From the NCBI GenBank assembly GCA_950295325.1, contig OX485803.1:60339554-60403553 (forward strand): 64,000 bases of DNA, given 5' to 3'. The position numbers and the translations under genes were made by a program. The stretch is from Polytrichum commune. Its lineage: Eukaryota > Streptophyta > Polytrichopsida > Polytrichales > Polytrichaceae. The notes beneath the pieces were generated by a model, which saw only the letters and a program-made list of their open reading frames with translations, was not told the origin of the DNA and did no database searches. Of this stretch, positions 35,490-45,330 are shown piece after piece. The first letter of the stretch is position 1. Every line of letters begins with the position of its first letter.

Positions 35490-36470
35490 GATGTTGCAGC
35501 AGCAGCAGCAGCAGCGGTGTAAGTGAAGTAGTAGTAGTAGTAGTACTACTACTACTAGCTAGGCAGTAGGAAAAGCTCCTCCCACCTAACCCTAACACTT
35601 GATCGATTTATTTATCAAGCTGTCTTCGAACCAGTGTCAGTGTCCGGGGAGAGAGTTGGGGCCGCATCGGTCGAGATCCAAATGTTTGTGTAAACTTAAG
35701 CGAGTTTGGGGAGAATTGACCCCAAGTTGCACATGAACTGGTTGAATTTGAGAAGTACTAAACCGGTTGAAGCTCAAGACTTGGGGGAAGAAATACTGAT
35801 CGGTTTAGAGGAATTTGGAGAATATTCCTCAATTTATCTGAGAAAAACCGGACGATGTTGACAACATGATATTGCTGCACAGCTGGATGGAGTGCAGCAG
35901 CAGTGTAATAAGCGAAGAAGTAGTAGTAGTAGTAGCTAGGCAGTAGGAAAAGCTCCTCCCACGTAAGCCTAACACTGGATTGATTGATTTATTAATCTGT
36001 CTTCGAACCAGTGACAGTGTCTGGGGAGAGAGTTTGGGCCTATGATCGGGGAGAATCGGCAGTTAGTTACAGATGAAGCGGTTGAGTTTTGAGAAAGAAC
36101 CAGTTGAAGTTGGAGAATTCAGGAGAATTACCCATCATTTTAGAAGAATCTAAGGAATATACCCCAATTTCATAAAGGAACCCCGGAGGATAACTGTCAC
36201 CATGTAACCGGTTGGACCTCAACCGATTATGCCCAAAAATCTCCCCAATCACTGGTTTGCGCTGAATCGGTCGAGATCCGAGTGTTTGTTTAGCCAAGTT
36301 TGGGGAGATTCGATCCCAAGTTGCACATGAACTGGTTGAATCTGAGAAATACTAACCGGTTGAAGGTCAAGACTTGGGGGAATTACTGACCGATTTACAG
36401 GAATTTAGAGAATATTCCGAAAGATGTTGTCAGCATGTAACTACTGGTTATTCCCTTGGAAACGCTAGGG
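35490..36470 (+). repeat. Tandem duplication carrying CCGGTTGA-family copies
   Basis: Unit 1 (from an AGC run at 35500) and unit 2 (from 35893) share AGTAGTAGTAGTAGTA, CTAGGCAGTAGGAAAAGCTC, CTCCCAC, CTGTCTTCGAACCAGTG and GGGGAGAGAGTT, then TCGGTCGAGATCC and CCCAAGTTGCACATGAACTG. Unit 2 has an extra 215 bp or so (36050-36265), which is itself a CCGGTTGA copy. The trinucleotide run in unit 1 is also a small palindrome (AGTAGTAGTACTACTACT). Confidence 0.75.
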
Positions 36471-36493
36471 ATCATCTTGACTGATGATGCCAA

Positions 36494-36998
36494 AGGGCCA
36501 CTTCACACACGAGACTGCGAGCCCATGACCATTACACTTCAAGCACTCTCATTGGTGGAAAAGGCGGAGCCCGTCCAAGTTCACTTCACACTAGACTTGA
36601 GGGACCAACGAAGTATGTGAATGCAAGATGGATGTAAAGTCTATATGGATCCTTACATGGCATCGAATGGATCATGTTTCATGGTCACTTGGACTATTGT
36701 CCAAAACCATCTCTTGGAGGTATGTCTAACACAAAACCGGGAGACCATGGCACTCCGAACGCTCACAACCGTTGGTGTATTCTATTTTATCATGCGTGAG
36801 GACCCGTATGAATAGAAATCCACTGAAATAGCATTTGGTTGAGGGCGCGGTCACATACGATTTCACACTACACTTGAGAGTCCGTGACCACACGACATGA
36901 TTTTGGAGGTGTGTGTGTTGGGACGGCCTTTGGACACTTTCTTTTAGGCTCTCAAAAGTTCACGGTCACGGCTCTTGGCTCGTGTGTGAAGTGGCCCT
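36494..36998. mobile_element. MITE with perfect 20-bp terminal inverted repeats
   Basis: Left AGGGCCACTTCACACACGAG is the exact reverse complement of the right CTCGTGTGTGAAGTGGCCCT. Inner similarity continues (GAGCCCATGACC against GAGCCGTGACCGTG in inverse). The end sequence is related to the elements at 25299-25786 and 54687-55142. 505 bp. An open frame at 36621-36815 has no motif. Target duplication is not evident. Confidence 0.85.
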
Positions 36999-37079
36999 AA
37001 TTATCTCCCCTGGACACTGACCGGCTACATGTGTTCTCTATATTTATTACTTTGAATGTATGTTCTATCGATTCCTTCC

Positions 37080-37160
37080 TCTGTGATGAGCAATTTGCCT
37101 GAAGTATTGAACTTGAACCAGTGATTTCTCAAACTCAACCGGTGCATCAGGTTTCCGTTT
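37080..37160 (-). repeat. Inverted CCGGTTGA-family fragment
   Basis: TTGAACTTGAACCAGTGATTTCTCAAACTC and AACCGGTGCATCAG are the reverse complement of the family's GAGTTTGAGAAATCACCGGTTGAAGTTCAA segment. Confidence 0.6.
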
Positions 37161-37229
37161 GTAGATCGGCAACTTAGTTGAATGAGACTGCGGTCAGATG
37201 CCCACCTCTGTAAAATTAGCCCCTGCTCT

Positions 37230-37329
37230 CACGGTGAAAATACAGGCGATTATTTTCTTCTTGTATTTTCACCGTGAAATATATGAAATATACCTGTATT
37301 TTCACGGTGAAAATACAGGTATATTTCAT
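37230..37329. repeat. Cluster of nested palindromes (CACGGTGAAAATACA)
   Basis: CACGGTGAAAATACA (37230-37244) is followed by its perfect inverse TGTATTTTCACCGTG (37262-37276). Seven bases on, 37283-37329 is a 47-bp palindrome: 23-bp perfect arms with a single-base centre, made of the same word flanked by ATATACC / GGTATAT. The four copies of the word are thus in the order forward, reverse, reverse, forward. It could form a hairpin or cruciform. Confidence 0.9.
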
Positions 37330-38169
37330 CTTTAAGACGATTTTAATCTCAAAAATCAGCACCAAAGGTTCTGAATTAGTACAAGATGAACCATTTGAGA
37401 TGAATCAACTACAAACATATGGGGGTAGATATAAGTTTTTACAAGATTCTCTGTATTTATTAATACTGAACATGTATTTAGGCAATTCCGGACTTTTAGA
37501 CAGTCTAAAATCATGTAGGCATTGTGTGATAACAAACAAAAACATAGTGCAAACACACAATTCTATGGTCATAGATGCATGATTTAAAAAACTAATAGGA
37601 GCCACATATGACGCACAACAACTAAGTTGTGGGAAGAAGTCACAATATCGAGGGGGTTTGGAGGATGATATCAACCACCGATTGTGTCTGGAATTGGCCA
37701 AATGTCCGGAATTACTTAACTACTACTTTAGTGGTGGGCATCGAAGCCTTGGCCACTGTAGAGTGGCATGATCGGCATGAATACCGATCGTCTGTAGATG
37801 TTGAAGCATACCTAAAACTTATTTAATAGGCGTTGAGCATAATTTTTATTATTACAGTTGTAGAATTTTATTTAAAAAAAAAATTGGTTGCAAGATCAAG
37901 AGCATTCCAACACACCAAGAACACATCGTTTGAATATCAACACCTATAGCATATGTATATTGTACATCCTCAAAATCAGTGGGTACCTATTGTGCAAGAT
38001 TTTTAGGTGTCAGTTTTGGGTAAGCAATGTACCTTATGAGGTCACACATACCTAACTCTCCCAGACTCCCATTTTGTTTGACACCACGAAGGTGCAACAT
38101 CAATTTCTAAGGCCCCCTTTATACTAGAGAGGTTGAGAATTCGAGGAAATTAGTAGCTACCTCATTGGT
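37330..38169. other. Intergenic DNA without recognised genes
   Basis: Open frames of up to 102 codons occur on both strands around 37274-37701 but none shows motifs, splice sites or consistent composition. Confidence 0.35.
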
Positions 38170-38417
38170 GAGAGGGAACTATTTGAGTGTACCTCTCATT
38201 CATCCAACAAACATGCCATGAACTAAGTATGTAAATTGGAGATTATTGTTTTTAGATTATTTGACACCATGATTAGGCTCAAAGACATTGAATTAACCTA
38301 GCACACCAGCGAGAAACGACATGAATTAATCACAAAAGTATAGGGTTAGGTTTTCAACATGGATGGATGGATGGATGGGGGGTCCACTTGTATGCAATAA
38401 TTATCTTTTCTCCCTTT
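38170..38417. mobile_element. MITE of the GAGAGG-AATT family
   Basis: Left GAGAGGGAACTATTTGAGTG and CCTCTCATTCATCCAAC; right GGATGGATGGATGGATGG and CAATAATTATCTTTTCTCCC. The ends are inverted and match 48453-48695. The GGAT run is a small tandem expansion inside the right end. Confidence 0.6.
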
Positions 38418-38533
38418 TGTATTGGTGGGAGTCTTTTATAACTTACACGCTTGTTCACTAAAGTCCACTTTACACTTGAGCTTTCAACTTGAGGGATGGA
38501 ACTTATTACCAAGGCTTAAAATGTTTAGATGAT

Positions 38534-39143
38534 GGGTGTCGACATTGTAAAGTGGACAACTCTAGATCCTTGCCTAGGTTCAAGTGAAAGTGATTCAAAA
38601 CTAAACACTAACTTTGAATTGTGGGAAGAAAAATTTCATAGACAATCAAGTAACATATTGATCTACAAAGCCAAGAAATTTATGACGACGAAAACAATTC
38701 CAAGAAAAGTCTACAAAATTTAGAGGACGGTGCAAGTGGTGTGCAAGTAGGTGATATTGAACAAGTAAATGTCCAAAATTTGTTTCAACTATGATAAAAT
38801 CACATTAAATTGATGGTTTTCTACAATTTTTTGTGATGATGACCTCAAGTATGTAATGAATTCAAGGAATATGAAAAAAATCCAACTTAAAAATACTTAA
38901 GGTCATCAAATTTATATTCAAAACCTGAATTCAACCATGTGCATCACTTTTAATGATAAGTTTGAAGATCTCAACTTGATATTCTACATTTGAGTATATA
39001 ACACAACAATAGAAGTCATCATGAAAAAAAAAAACCCAACTCAAACAAACACTTTGCTACTACTTTTAGGCCTTTGACCCAAAAAAACATGGTGTTAGTA
39101 TATTGAAGCACTATTTTGGTCCACTTTACCATGCTTGCACCCT
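38534..39143 (-). mobile_element. MITE with GGGTGCAAGCATGGTAAAG ends (copy B, inverted)
   Basis: Right end CCACTTTACCATGCTTGCACCCTG; left end GGGTGTCGACATTGTAAAGT, diverged. The body is the reverse complement of copies A (18609-19217) and C (56195-56819). Confidence 0.75.
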
Positions 39144-40007
39144 GGTACCTTGATGGATCCAATGTGGCACGACTACGACAACAAATGCTTGGTCGATGTT
39201 CCACTTGAGCTTTTGGTCAAAATCCTACACTACCTCATGGAGGTCACTCAGGATTGTCAATAGTTCAAGCTCTTGTTGTATGGCTCCCAAGCCAATGGAA
39301 ATCCGAGAATTCTTTGGGTTGTCATGAATTCTCCTAAATTTAATACCACTCCCCTCTTGATATTGGGTTTCATGATGACCACCTTAGACTTGCTCAAACT
39401 ACTAAGAGTTTGGGGATTGGTGAAGCTCTCAATAGTATGATTTTCAAATAAACTCTTGTCAACTCCAAGTGTCAAACTCCCGAAAAGTGCAAGTTCAAGC
39501 GCTCCACTCAATCCCTAGTATAAAGAAAACCTAGTGTAATATGTAACTAATAATGATCATAATACAATCATGCCATCAGTTTAAAGAAAGCTTTGAGCCC
39601 AAACCCAACCAATGCTTTAAATTTGGCCATCTATTGCTAATTTGCGATTCTCGAAAACAAAACAAAAAGCAGATGCTTTATGACTGCTTTGTTTTTCTTT
39701 GCGGATTAATCACGGGGAAAAAAACCCTAAAAATCATAGAAACTAGATGAATGCACCCACTTTAGGATGGATATGTTCAAATTTAGTGTTCAAACTTGTA
39801 TAACGAGCCATGTATGGCTTTGTCACCTAACAGTTTGTAGTTGGTGCTTCCTTCTCTTGCAATGTTTGAAATTTTTTCACTTTGGTGGTCCATCCAGCTT
39901 GAAAGTTCGAGGGTCCCATAAATCTATCTTTTATGATAACAGTCAATGGCAATGGAATTCTTAGAATGTAAGCTACAACTAGAGTAAGTTGTGGTTTGTA
40001 CTTTACC
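39144..40007. other. Intergenic DNA without recognised genes
   Basis: A minus-strand open stretch at 39257-39511 (84 codons) has ordinary composition but no motif I can name; it is not called. Confidence 0.35.
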
Positions 40008-40432
40008 CATGGGGAGGTCACTCCATTGTAAAGTTGAACAACCACGTGCGAACACTTTACATATAAAAAATCCTACTTTTTACATAAAGCATCACCAAAA
40101 TAGGTCAAACTTTATCAAAAAAATTCATGAGCAGATATACACGGTACCTATTACACAGTAAGAAAAGGTAACTAAGTTTGATGATCTGTTTTTTTTTAAT
40201 AAAACATATTGTTTCTAATTAGAATGACGCAAAATTGAATTAAAACAATTAATTACTACAAAAATGAAGATGACTAAACATTTCAAAAAAATATACAAAA
40301 GATACTACCAATGGTTATGTATATGTAGAAAGAATATCATAAGTTTTAAAATTATCTATGGCATGTAATATAGGGGTAGCAAACTTTGTTCACACGTGGT
40401 GTTCAACTTGACAATGGAGTGACCTCCCCGTG
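40008..40432. mobile_element. hAT-like MITE with 8-bp target duplication
   Basis: Ends CATGGGGAGGTCACTCCATTG (left) and, reverse-complemented, CACGGGGAGGTCACTCCATTG (right), continuing into AAGTTGAAC and CCACGTG(C/T)GAAC on both sides. The octamer ACTTTACC lies immediately outside each end (40000-40007 and 40433-40440). An 8-bp duplication and a CA-GGG end fit the hAT superfamily. 425 bp, AT-rich, no coding capacity. Confidence 0.85.
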
Positions 40433-40465
40433 ACTTTACCACGGGGGTCTACTTTACTAAAGTAA

Positions 40466-40838
40466 AGTAGAGGTGCTTATTCCCAATGAAGACCCCATCG
40501 GCAATCTATAGGGTGCCGGGATTTGGACAAGGTTGGGACTCAATTTCGATTAGGCCGGAACCAATATTGCCATGACGCATGTCTTGGTTTTGAGTGCTAA
40601 AGTGAGGAGGAATGAGTAGTTAAAATGAGCCGCTATGGAGACTCTAGACATTGGTAATATATACAAACCAACTTTTGGCTTTAAAAATTCATAGTAATTT
40701 CATGTAAGGAATAAAATCACCAAGAAATTTGTAGTTGATTTCTACCTTCTTACACAAGGAAAAAAAGTTGCATTGCCTTATGCTTCTCAAGATTTGGTGA
40801 AGAATCCCTTAAGTGATTGGCTATGGGCGCCTTTACTC
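40466..40838. mobile_element. MITE, AGTAGAGGTG family (copy 1)
   Basis: Begins AGTAGAGGTGCTTATTCCCA and ends CTATGGGCGCCTTTACT. The ends are roughly inverted. The body matches 40907-41279 throughout (TCGGCAATCTATAGGGTGC, ATTGCCATGAC, TTTTGAGTG, GAGGAGGAATGA, GACATTGGTAATAT, TTGCATTGCCTTAT). Confidence 0.75.
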
Positions 40839-40906
40839 CACCACTTTCCATAGGATAATAGAACAAAAAGCTCTAAAATTGAGCAGCAATAATGGCAAGC
40901 ATATAT

Positions 40907-41279
40907 AGTAGAGGTGCCTATCCCCAATTAAGACCCATCGGCAATCTGTAGGGTACTAGAATTTCGATCAAGTTGGGATTTAATTTCAAACATGCCATAA
41001 GTAGTATTGCCATGACACATGTTATGGTTTTGAGTGTTAAATTGAGGAGGAATGACCAGTTAAAATGGTTGGCTATGGCAAATCTTGGACATTGGTAATA
41101 TGTTCGGACCAACTTTTGCCTTCAAATTTCACAAAATTTCAATTTAAGGAATAAAATTACTAGACAATTTGCAATCCTTCTTATTTATATCTTCCTACAC
41201 ATGAAAAATTTGCATTGCCTTATAGTTCTCCGGATCTGTTGTAGAATCTCTTGATTGATTGGTTATGGTCGCCTCTACT
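40907..41279. mobile_element. MITE, AGTAGAGGTG family (copy 2)
   Basis: Begins AGTAGAGGTGCCTATCCCCA and ends GGTTATGGTCGCCTCTACT; direct tandem neighbour of copy 1, 441 bp from start to start. TA bases flank the left end (ATATATAGTAG), but a duplication cannot be fixed. Confidence 0.75.
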
Positions 41280-41330
41280 CTATGTCACACTCAATTTGTA
41301 TTGTATTGCAGTCGAACTCCTTGACTATGC

Positions 41331-41480
41331 TAAGGGCGAGTTTCTAAGTAGGTTGCACGCCTTCCAAATTCAAATGGGAATAAGGACAAACTCGTCCAAA
41401 TGTATATGGAATCTGATGGGGTAGGTTTTGTATGTGCCAACTAGCTACTTTCATCTTCTCAAATTTGGGCCCACTTACTA
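41331..41480 (+). repeat. Truncated Tourist-like fragment
   Basis: TAAGGGCGAGTTTCTAAGTAGG begins like the MITE at 42605 (including the TAA). The stretch ending ATCTTCTCAAATTTGGGCCC is the inverse of 42885-42960 within that MITE. The other end is not seen. Confidence 0.5.
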
Positions 41481-41830
41481 CACCCTAAAACTCTATAATG
41501 TCAACCTCCATAGTGTCATTTCTTCTCTAATATCCCGAAACCCCAGGGAACATATGTTCTTAGTTCAAATCTCACTTCTTATTGTCACATCTCTCTCCCT
41601 CCATGTGTTGTTATGATTATAGCGATGTTGAAGCATGTGTCCATGTTAAAGATTGATTGTTATGAACTCGACGTCCATGTTGCACTGGGTAAGGGTACAG
41701 GAAGGTAGAGGAGGATAAGGGTGTGGATGGTGTTACTAGTGATGAAGAATACATCTTCTTCAAGATATTGGTTTGCTTCTAAATTCAAGAAGATAGGGTG
41801 ATTATCAAGCACCAAATGTTGGATGGCATC

Positions 41831-42300
41831 CTACCAAGCTCTCCACCTCTTTTTCTCCAATTTCTGCAGGACAACAAAGACAAGATATGTATGTAAGATA
41901 TGTCTAATAGTTCCTTTCCTGGAAAAAAGCAAATTTGTATAAGCATCAGTGCAGAGGAGAACTTTCGATGCGGAGATAATCCTACACCCATCTGTAGTAA
42001 CAACCACATCATCACATGCAGCTTCAATTTCCACTGCCATCTTTGGAACTATGTGTGCACCATTTAGTGTATTCCATTTAATGAATCATTTACACACACA
42101 TTCTAGTTGTAATTTCACCATAGCCCGCCCCTTCCCGCTCAATTACACATGCATGGAACTCCTCAAAGCAGAAGTAAGGGAACATGGCCTTGAGCTCACC
42201 TCCATTCTCTAGAAGCTCCACCACCGCACCATTTCGTTTTGCAACTCCTAGATCAAACACATCCTTGAATGTTTGAGCTTTGCGTATGTGTGCAACTTTG
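41831..42300 (-). pseudogene. Decayed FAD-dependent oxidoreductase (DAO-type) fragment
   Basis: Two protein-like minus-strand segments in different frames. Segment one (42300 down to a stop at 42090-42092) includes DLGVAKRNGAVVELLENGG, then ELKAMFPYF and IEREGAGYGE. Segment two (from the ATG at 42040) includes VEIEAACDDVVVTTDGCRI and SASKVLLCTDAYTN. The pattern of GA-VELL, an EREGAGY-type turn, then a strand-turn-strand with a VL-TDAYT motif is that seen in the middle of DAO-family FAD oxidoreductases (D-amino-acid or sarcosine oxidase-like). Between the segments there are two stops and a frame change, and no N-terminal GxGxxG dinucleotide-binding motif or C-terminal domain is visible nearby. 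I read it as a pseudogene fragment; an intron-split gene with unseen exons is a less likely alternative. Confidence 0.5.
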
Positions 42301-42604
42301 GGATATTATCCATGTCTCATGTACAAAATCACCAATTTCAACAATACAATATTGTACTTTGTGTTATTCCATAACGTCACATGCTACACTAATTCTCTTA
42401 TTTCACACATCCATGTCAACACTACAGAACTCCATAATAACATGTGCACTTTGGTTGCAATATGCATGATATTATGGAGTATAGAGTGTAACATCCTTGT
42501 CCAGGTTAAAGCCTCCTCCTCCTCCTTCAAAAACCGGTCTTCATTCCTTCAATGCCCATCACTTATAGGTGTAAAAGTGCTTTAGTGGGTGCATGGAAGT
42601 CTAA

Positions 42605-43154
42605 GGGTGAGTTTGCATATAGGTTGCTTGTCCATTAGATTCTAGATAACAATGGGTCAAAGGCGTTTGCATGTAGTTGAGCACAACCCACCATCCAACC
42701 ACATTCCAGCGTAGTCCGTTAGAATGTGGAGGATCGTGGACACGGGCCGCTAGACTTCCATAAGCCCACTAAAGAATCTTTAACCTACAAGTGTCGGTCA
42801 CAGAAAGATTAAGATCGGTTGACGACTCAAGAGACCCAATGTTGGTGTAGAACTCCATCCTTGGTAACCGGGAGGAGGAGGTTAGTAAGTGCACCCAAAT
42901 TTGAGAAGATGGGAGTAGCTACTTGGCACATACGAACCTAACCCATCAATTTTCCCTCTACATTCAGACAAGTTTGTCCTTCTTCACTCCAAAATTTGAT
43001 ATGCGAACAGCCTACATGAAAACTCACCCTAAAAACTTTAGTCCACCAAAATGTGATTGGTTGACGACTTATATATGCTTATCCACATGTGAACGCCTCC
43101 AACCCACTATTATCTAGAATCTAGTGGGCTAGCAGTCTGCATGGAAACTCACCC
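42605..43154. mobile_element. Tourist-like MITE with TAA duplication
   Basis: Left end GGGTGAGTTTGCATATAGG, right end reverse-complemented GGGTGAGTTTCCATGCAGAC. The inverted ends run on for more than 50 bp (TTAGATTCTAGATAACAATGGG against CTAGATTCTAGATAATAGTGGG). TAA flanks both ends (42602-42604, 43155-43157), the PIF/Harbinger signature. 550 bp; no transposase. Confidence 0.85.
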
Positions 43155-43229
43155 TAAGTTTTACTTCACTTACAAATCCCTTCGAATATAAGCATACTTT
43201 CACTGCAGATTCGTACAAGAAGTCACTTT

Positions 43230-43680
43230 TGAGTTGACTACTGGCTCTGGAGAAAGCTGGGTCTACCGACGAGCGATACCATTATTACGACATACGGACC
43301 AACAGCTTTTGCTCAGAAATACTGCATGCAGTAGAGTGTTTCCTGCTTCAGCCAGTACTGAATGATTGTTTTTATGTTGATGCCATGTGGCAGTCGTACA
43401 TTGCTTGAGACCACCAACATCCCGTGTGGACTTCATAGGTCGGTATCACATACCGTGAAGCAGGAGGGAAGCACCTTACTCACGGGAAGCCTGGAAAGAT
43501 GTCCTTGCCGTATTTGAGGAGTGCCCTGGAACTCCTTTGAAGCCTTTCGAATGCGAGTTTTTATTCTCTCGCTGCATGCGACGAATGTATACTACGATTC
43601 CCTCCTCCTCAATTTCCTCCTCCTCAATCTCCTCGGGTCTCACGAACTGTACCAATAATGACATTGTCAGGGGAGTTTGA
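43230..43680 (+). repeat. Dispersed repeat, copy 1 of 3
   Basis: Shares with 44385-44590 the text ACC(A/G)ACAGCTT, TTCCTGCTTCAGC, CATGGCAGTC-TACATTGCT and CCTGTGG/CCGTGTGG. Shares with 45000-45330 the text AATGCGAGTTTTTATTCTCTC, GCATGC and the CCCTCCTC-rich end. It appears to be one longer repeat of which the other two are partial copies. Confidence 0.6.
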
Positions 43681-43754
43681 TCAGATTACCGTAACGTATG
43701 CGGGTGTTACTCAGTTCATTTTTCATGGTCTCCATCTTCTGTTGATCGAATTTA

Positions 43755-44050
43755 AGTCGTCAAGTTCGTGTTGCATATCTGTGATTCTGCGTTGATACAT
43801 CAGCAAAAGTCGGATTGAAAATTGGACCTCCCGTGATTTAGTTATGATTATTGGAAGTGCACGTGTGTTGATTCCTTCAGTGAATACATATGTCCTCCAA
43901 ATCGTGCTCCATGTTGAGGATGGAGTTGTTGATCAAATTTGAAGTCGTAGTTCAATCACTTTTAAACATGTGTCTTTATGGCATTTGCTCTTTGATCCTT
44001 ACCTAACCACACACCAATCAAATATAGGTGTCCGATTAAGAAAAGTAACC
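43755..44050 (+). repeat. Foldback-family arm, second subfamily
   Basis: Matches 20905-21190 and 23890-24160: GTCGGATTGAAAATTGGACC, TTAGTTATGATTATTGG, GTGTTGATTCCTTCAGTGAA, then CACACACCAATCAAATATAGG and TGTCCGATTAAG. Confidence 0.65.
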
Positions 44051-44244
44051 AAGACTCTTGTTGAAGTTAGTACCTTATTAGTTAAGGCACTTTGCTGGCC
44101 AAAGTTGAATGCTTTTCATGCCACGTCAACTCTTCTCAACGTCCCAACTAACATTGCACTTTCACTCTAACACAATAACTATTTTGCGTCAAAAGTGTTA
44201 AGATACTACAGTGGTTCGCAAAGTCGATTTGCAGGATATGATTA

Positions 44245-44364
44245 GGGTTTGTTTCCATGTAGGTTGCTCGCCCATCGTATTCTAGTGAAAATGTAGATGC
44301 GACATTTGGCATCTACATTCCCACTAGAGTATGATGGGCGAGCAGCCTACATGAAAACTAACCC
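44245..44364. mobile_element. Short Tourist-like foldback MITE with TTA duplication
   Basis: Almost the whole 120-bp element is one hairpin: GGGTTTGTTTCCATGTAGG, TTGCTCGCCCAT, TCTAGTG, ATGTAGATGC, an 8-bp loop, then the inverse ending AACTAACCC. TTA flanks both ends (44242-44244, 44365-44367). The ends resemble those of 42605-43154. Typical of PIF/Harbinger MITEs. Confidence 0.9.
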
Positions 44365-44384
44365 TTATCAGACCACACTCGCAT

Positions 44385-44590
44385 TCCTAGTACAGGGTCT
44401 ACTGACAAGTGAACGACTCACATTATTTCCGGACATTCAGACCAACAGCTTCCTTCTCAAACAGCCTGGAAAGATGGATGGGAGCATCTTCCTGCTTCAG
44501 CTTCTAGTATCTAACTATGCTTGAAATTTGCCACATGGCAGTCTTACATTGCTAGATCCCAATCTAAATCCCCTGTGGAAATTATTGCTT
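44385..44590 (+). repeat. Dispersed repeat, copy 2 of 3
   Basis: CTACTGACAAGTGAACGA, CATTATTTCCGGACATTCAG, ACCAACAGCTTCC, TTCCTGCTTCAGCTT, GCCACATGGCAGTCTTACAT; partial relative of 43230-43680. Confidence 0.55.
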
Positions 44591-44639
44591 AGCATCCCAG
44601 AAGATGAACCTGGAAGCAACTATACCATTGATCGGGAGA

Positions 44640-44850
44640 ACCAGCAGTTAGTTACAGATGACCCAGTTGAGTTTGAGAAATAACAAGTTGAAGTTCAAGA
44701 GTGCAGGAAAATTACCGATCAGTTTAGAGGAATTTATAGAATATACCCCAATTTAATAAAAGGAAAACCAGAGGATGTCAACATGTAACCGGTTGGACTT
44801 GCAAACATTAAGATCTCAACCAATTATGCCCAAAAATCTCCCCGATCACT
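44640..44850 (+). repeat. CCGGTTGA-family copy
   Basis: Begins AGTTAGTTACAGATGACCC and ends CCCAAAAATCTCCCCGATCA, with TGTAACCGGTTGGACTTG in between. Directly followed by an A-run (44872-44887) and a CT run (44937-44955). Confidence 0.75.
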
Positions 44851-44999
44851 GAACTATACGGTAAGTTAGCCAAAAAAAAAAAAAAAACACTATTCTCTCC
44901 TTGCATGGGACAGATTTAGCTCGACTCTGAGTCCTACTCTCTCTCTCTCTCTCTCCATGCATCTCAGAACCCGAAGAATTTATTTTGTCGTGAAGAGAA

Positions 45000-45330
45000 C
45001 ATGAGCAGACGAATTTGCAGAGCTAAAATCGTTCTCCACTGTCGCAACCGGGTCGACCAACGAACAAACGGCTTGCATTATTTCAGCATTCGGGCCAACG
45101 GCTTCCCTTCTGAAATGCCTAGCCCTGAAGGTGATGTACTTTGCCATAATTTATTCGATCAATGTGCCTACTGCTCTAGGCTTTGTTTGATGCGAGTTTT
45201 TTATTCTCTCATCGCATGCCATTCGATAGATAAGCCAAGACGTACCCTGTGAATCCCTCCTCAGCTTCCAGGCATCTTAAAATCCATAGAATGATGTCGT
45301 CAAGGAAACTTGACAAGATTTTTATTTGCG
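45000..45330 (+). repeat. Dispersed repeat, copy 3 of 3
   Basis: CAACGGCTTCCCTTCTGAAAT, TTTGATGCGAGTTTTTTATT, CTCTCATCGCATGC and AATCCCTCCTCAGC parallel the 43490-43670 part of copy 1. An 83-codon open frame (45001-45252) spans it but is not conserved in copy 1. Confidence 0.55.
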
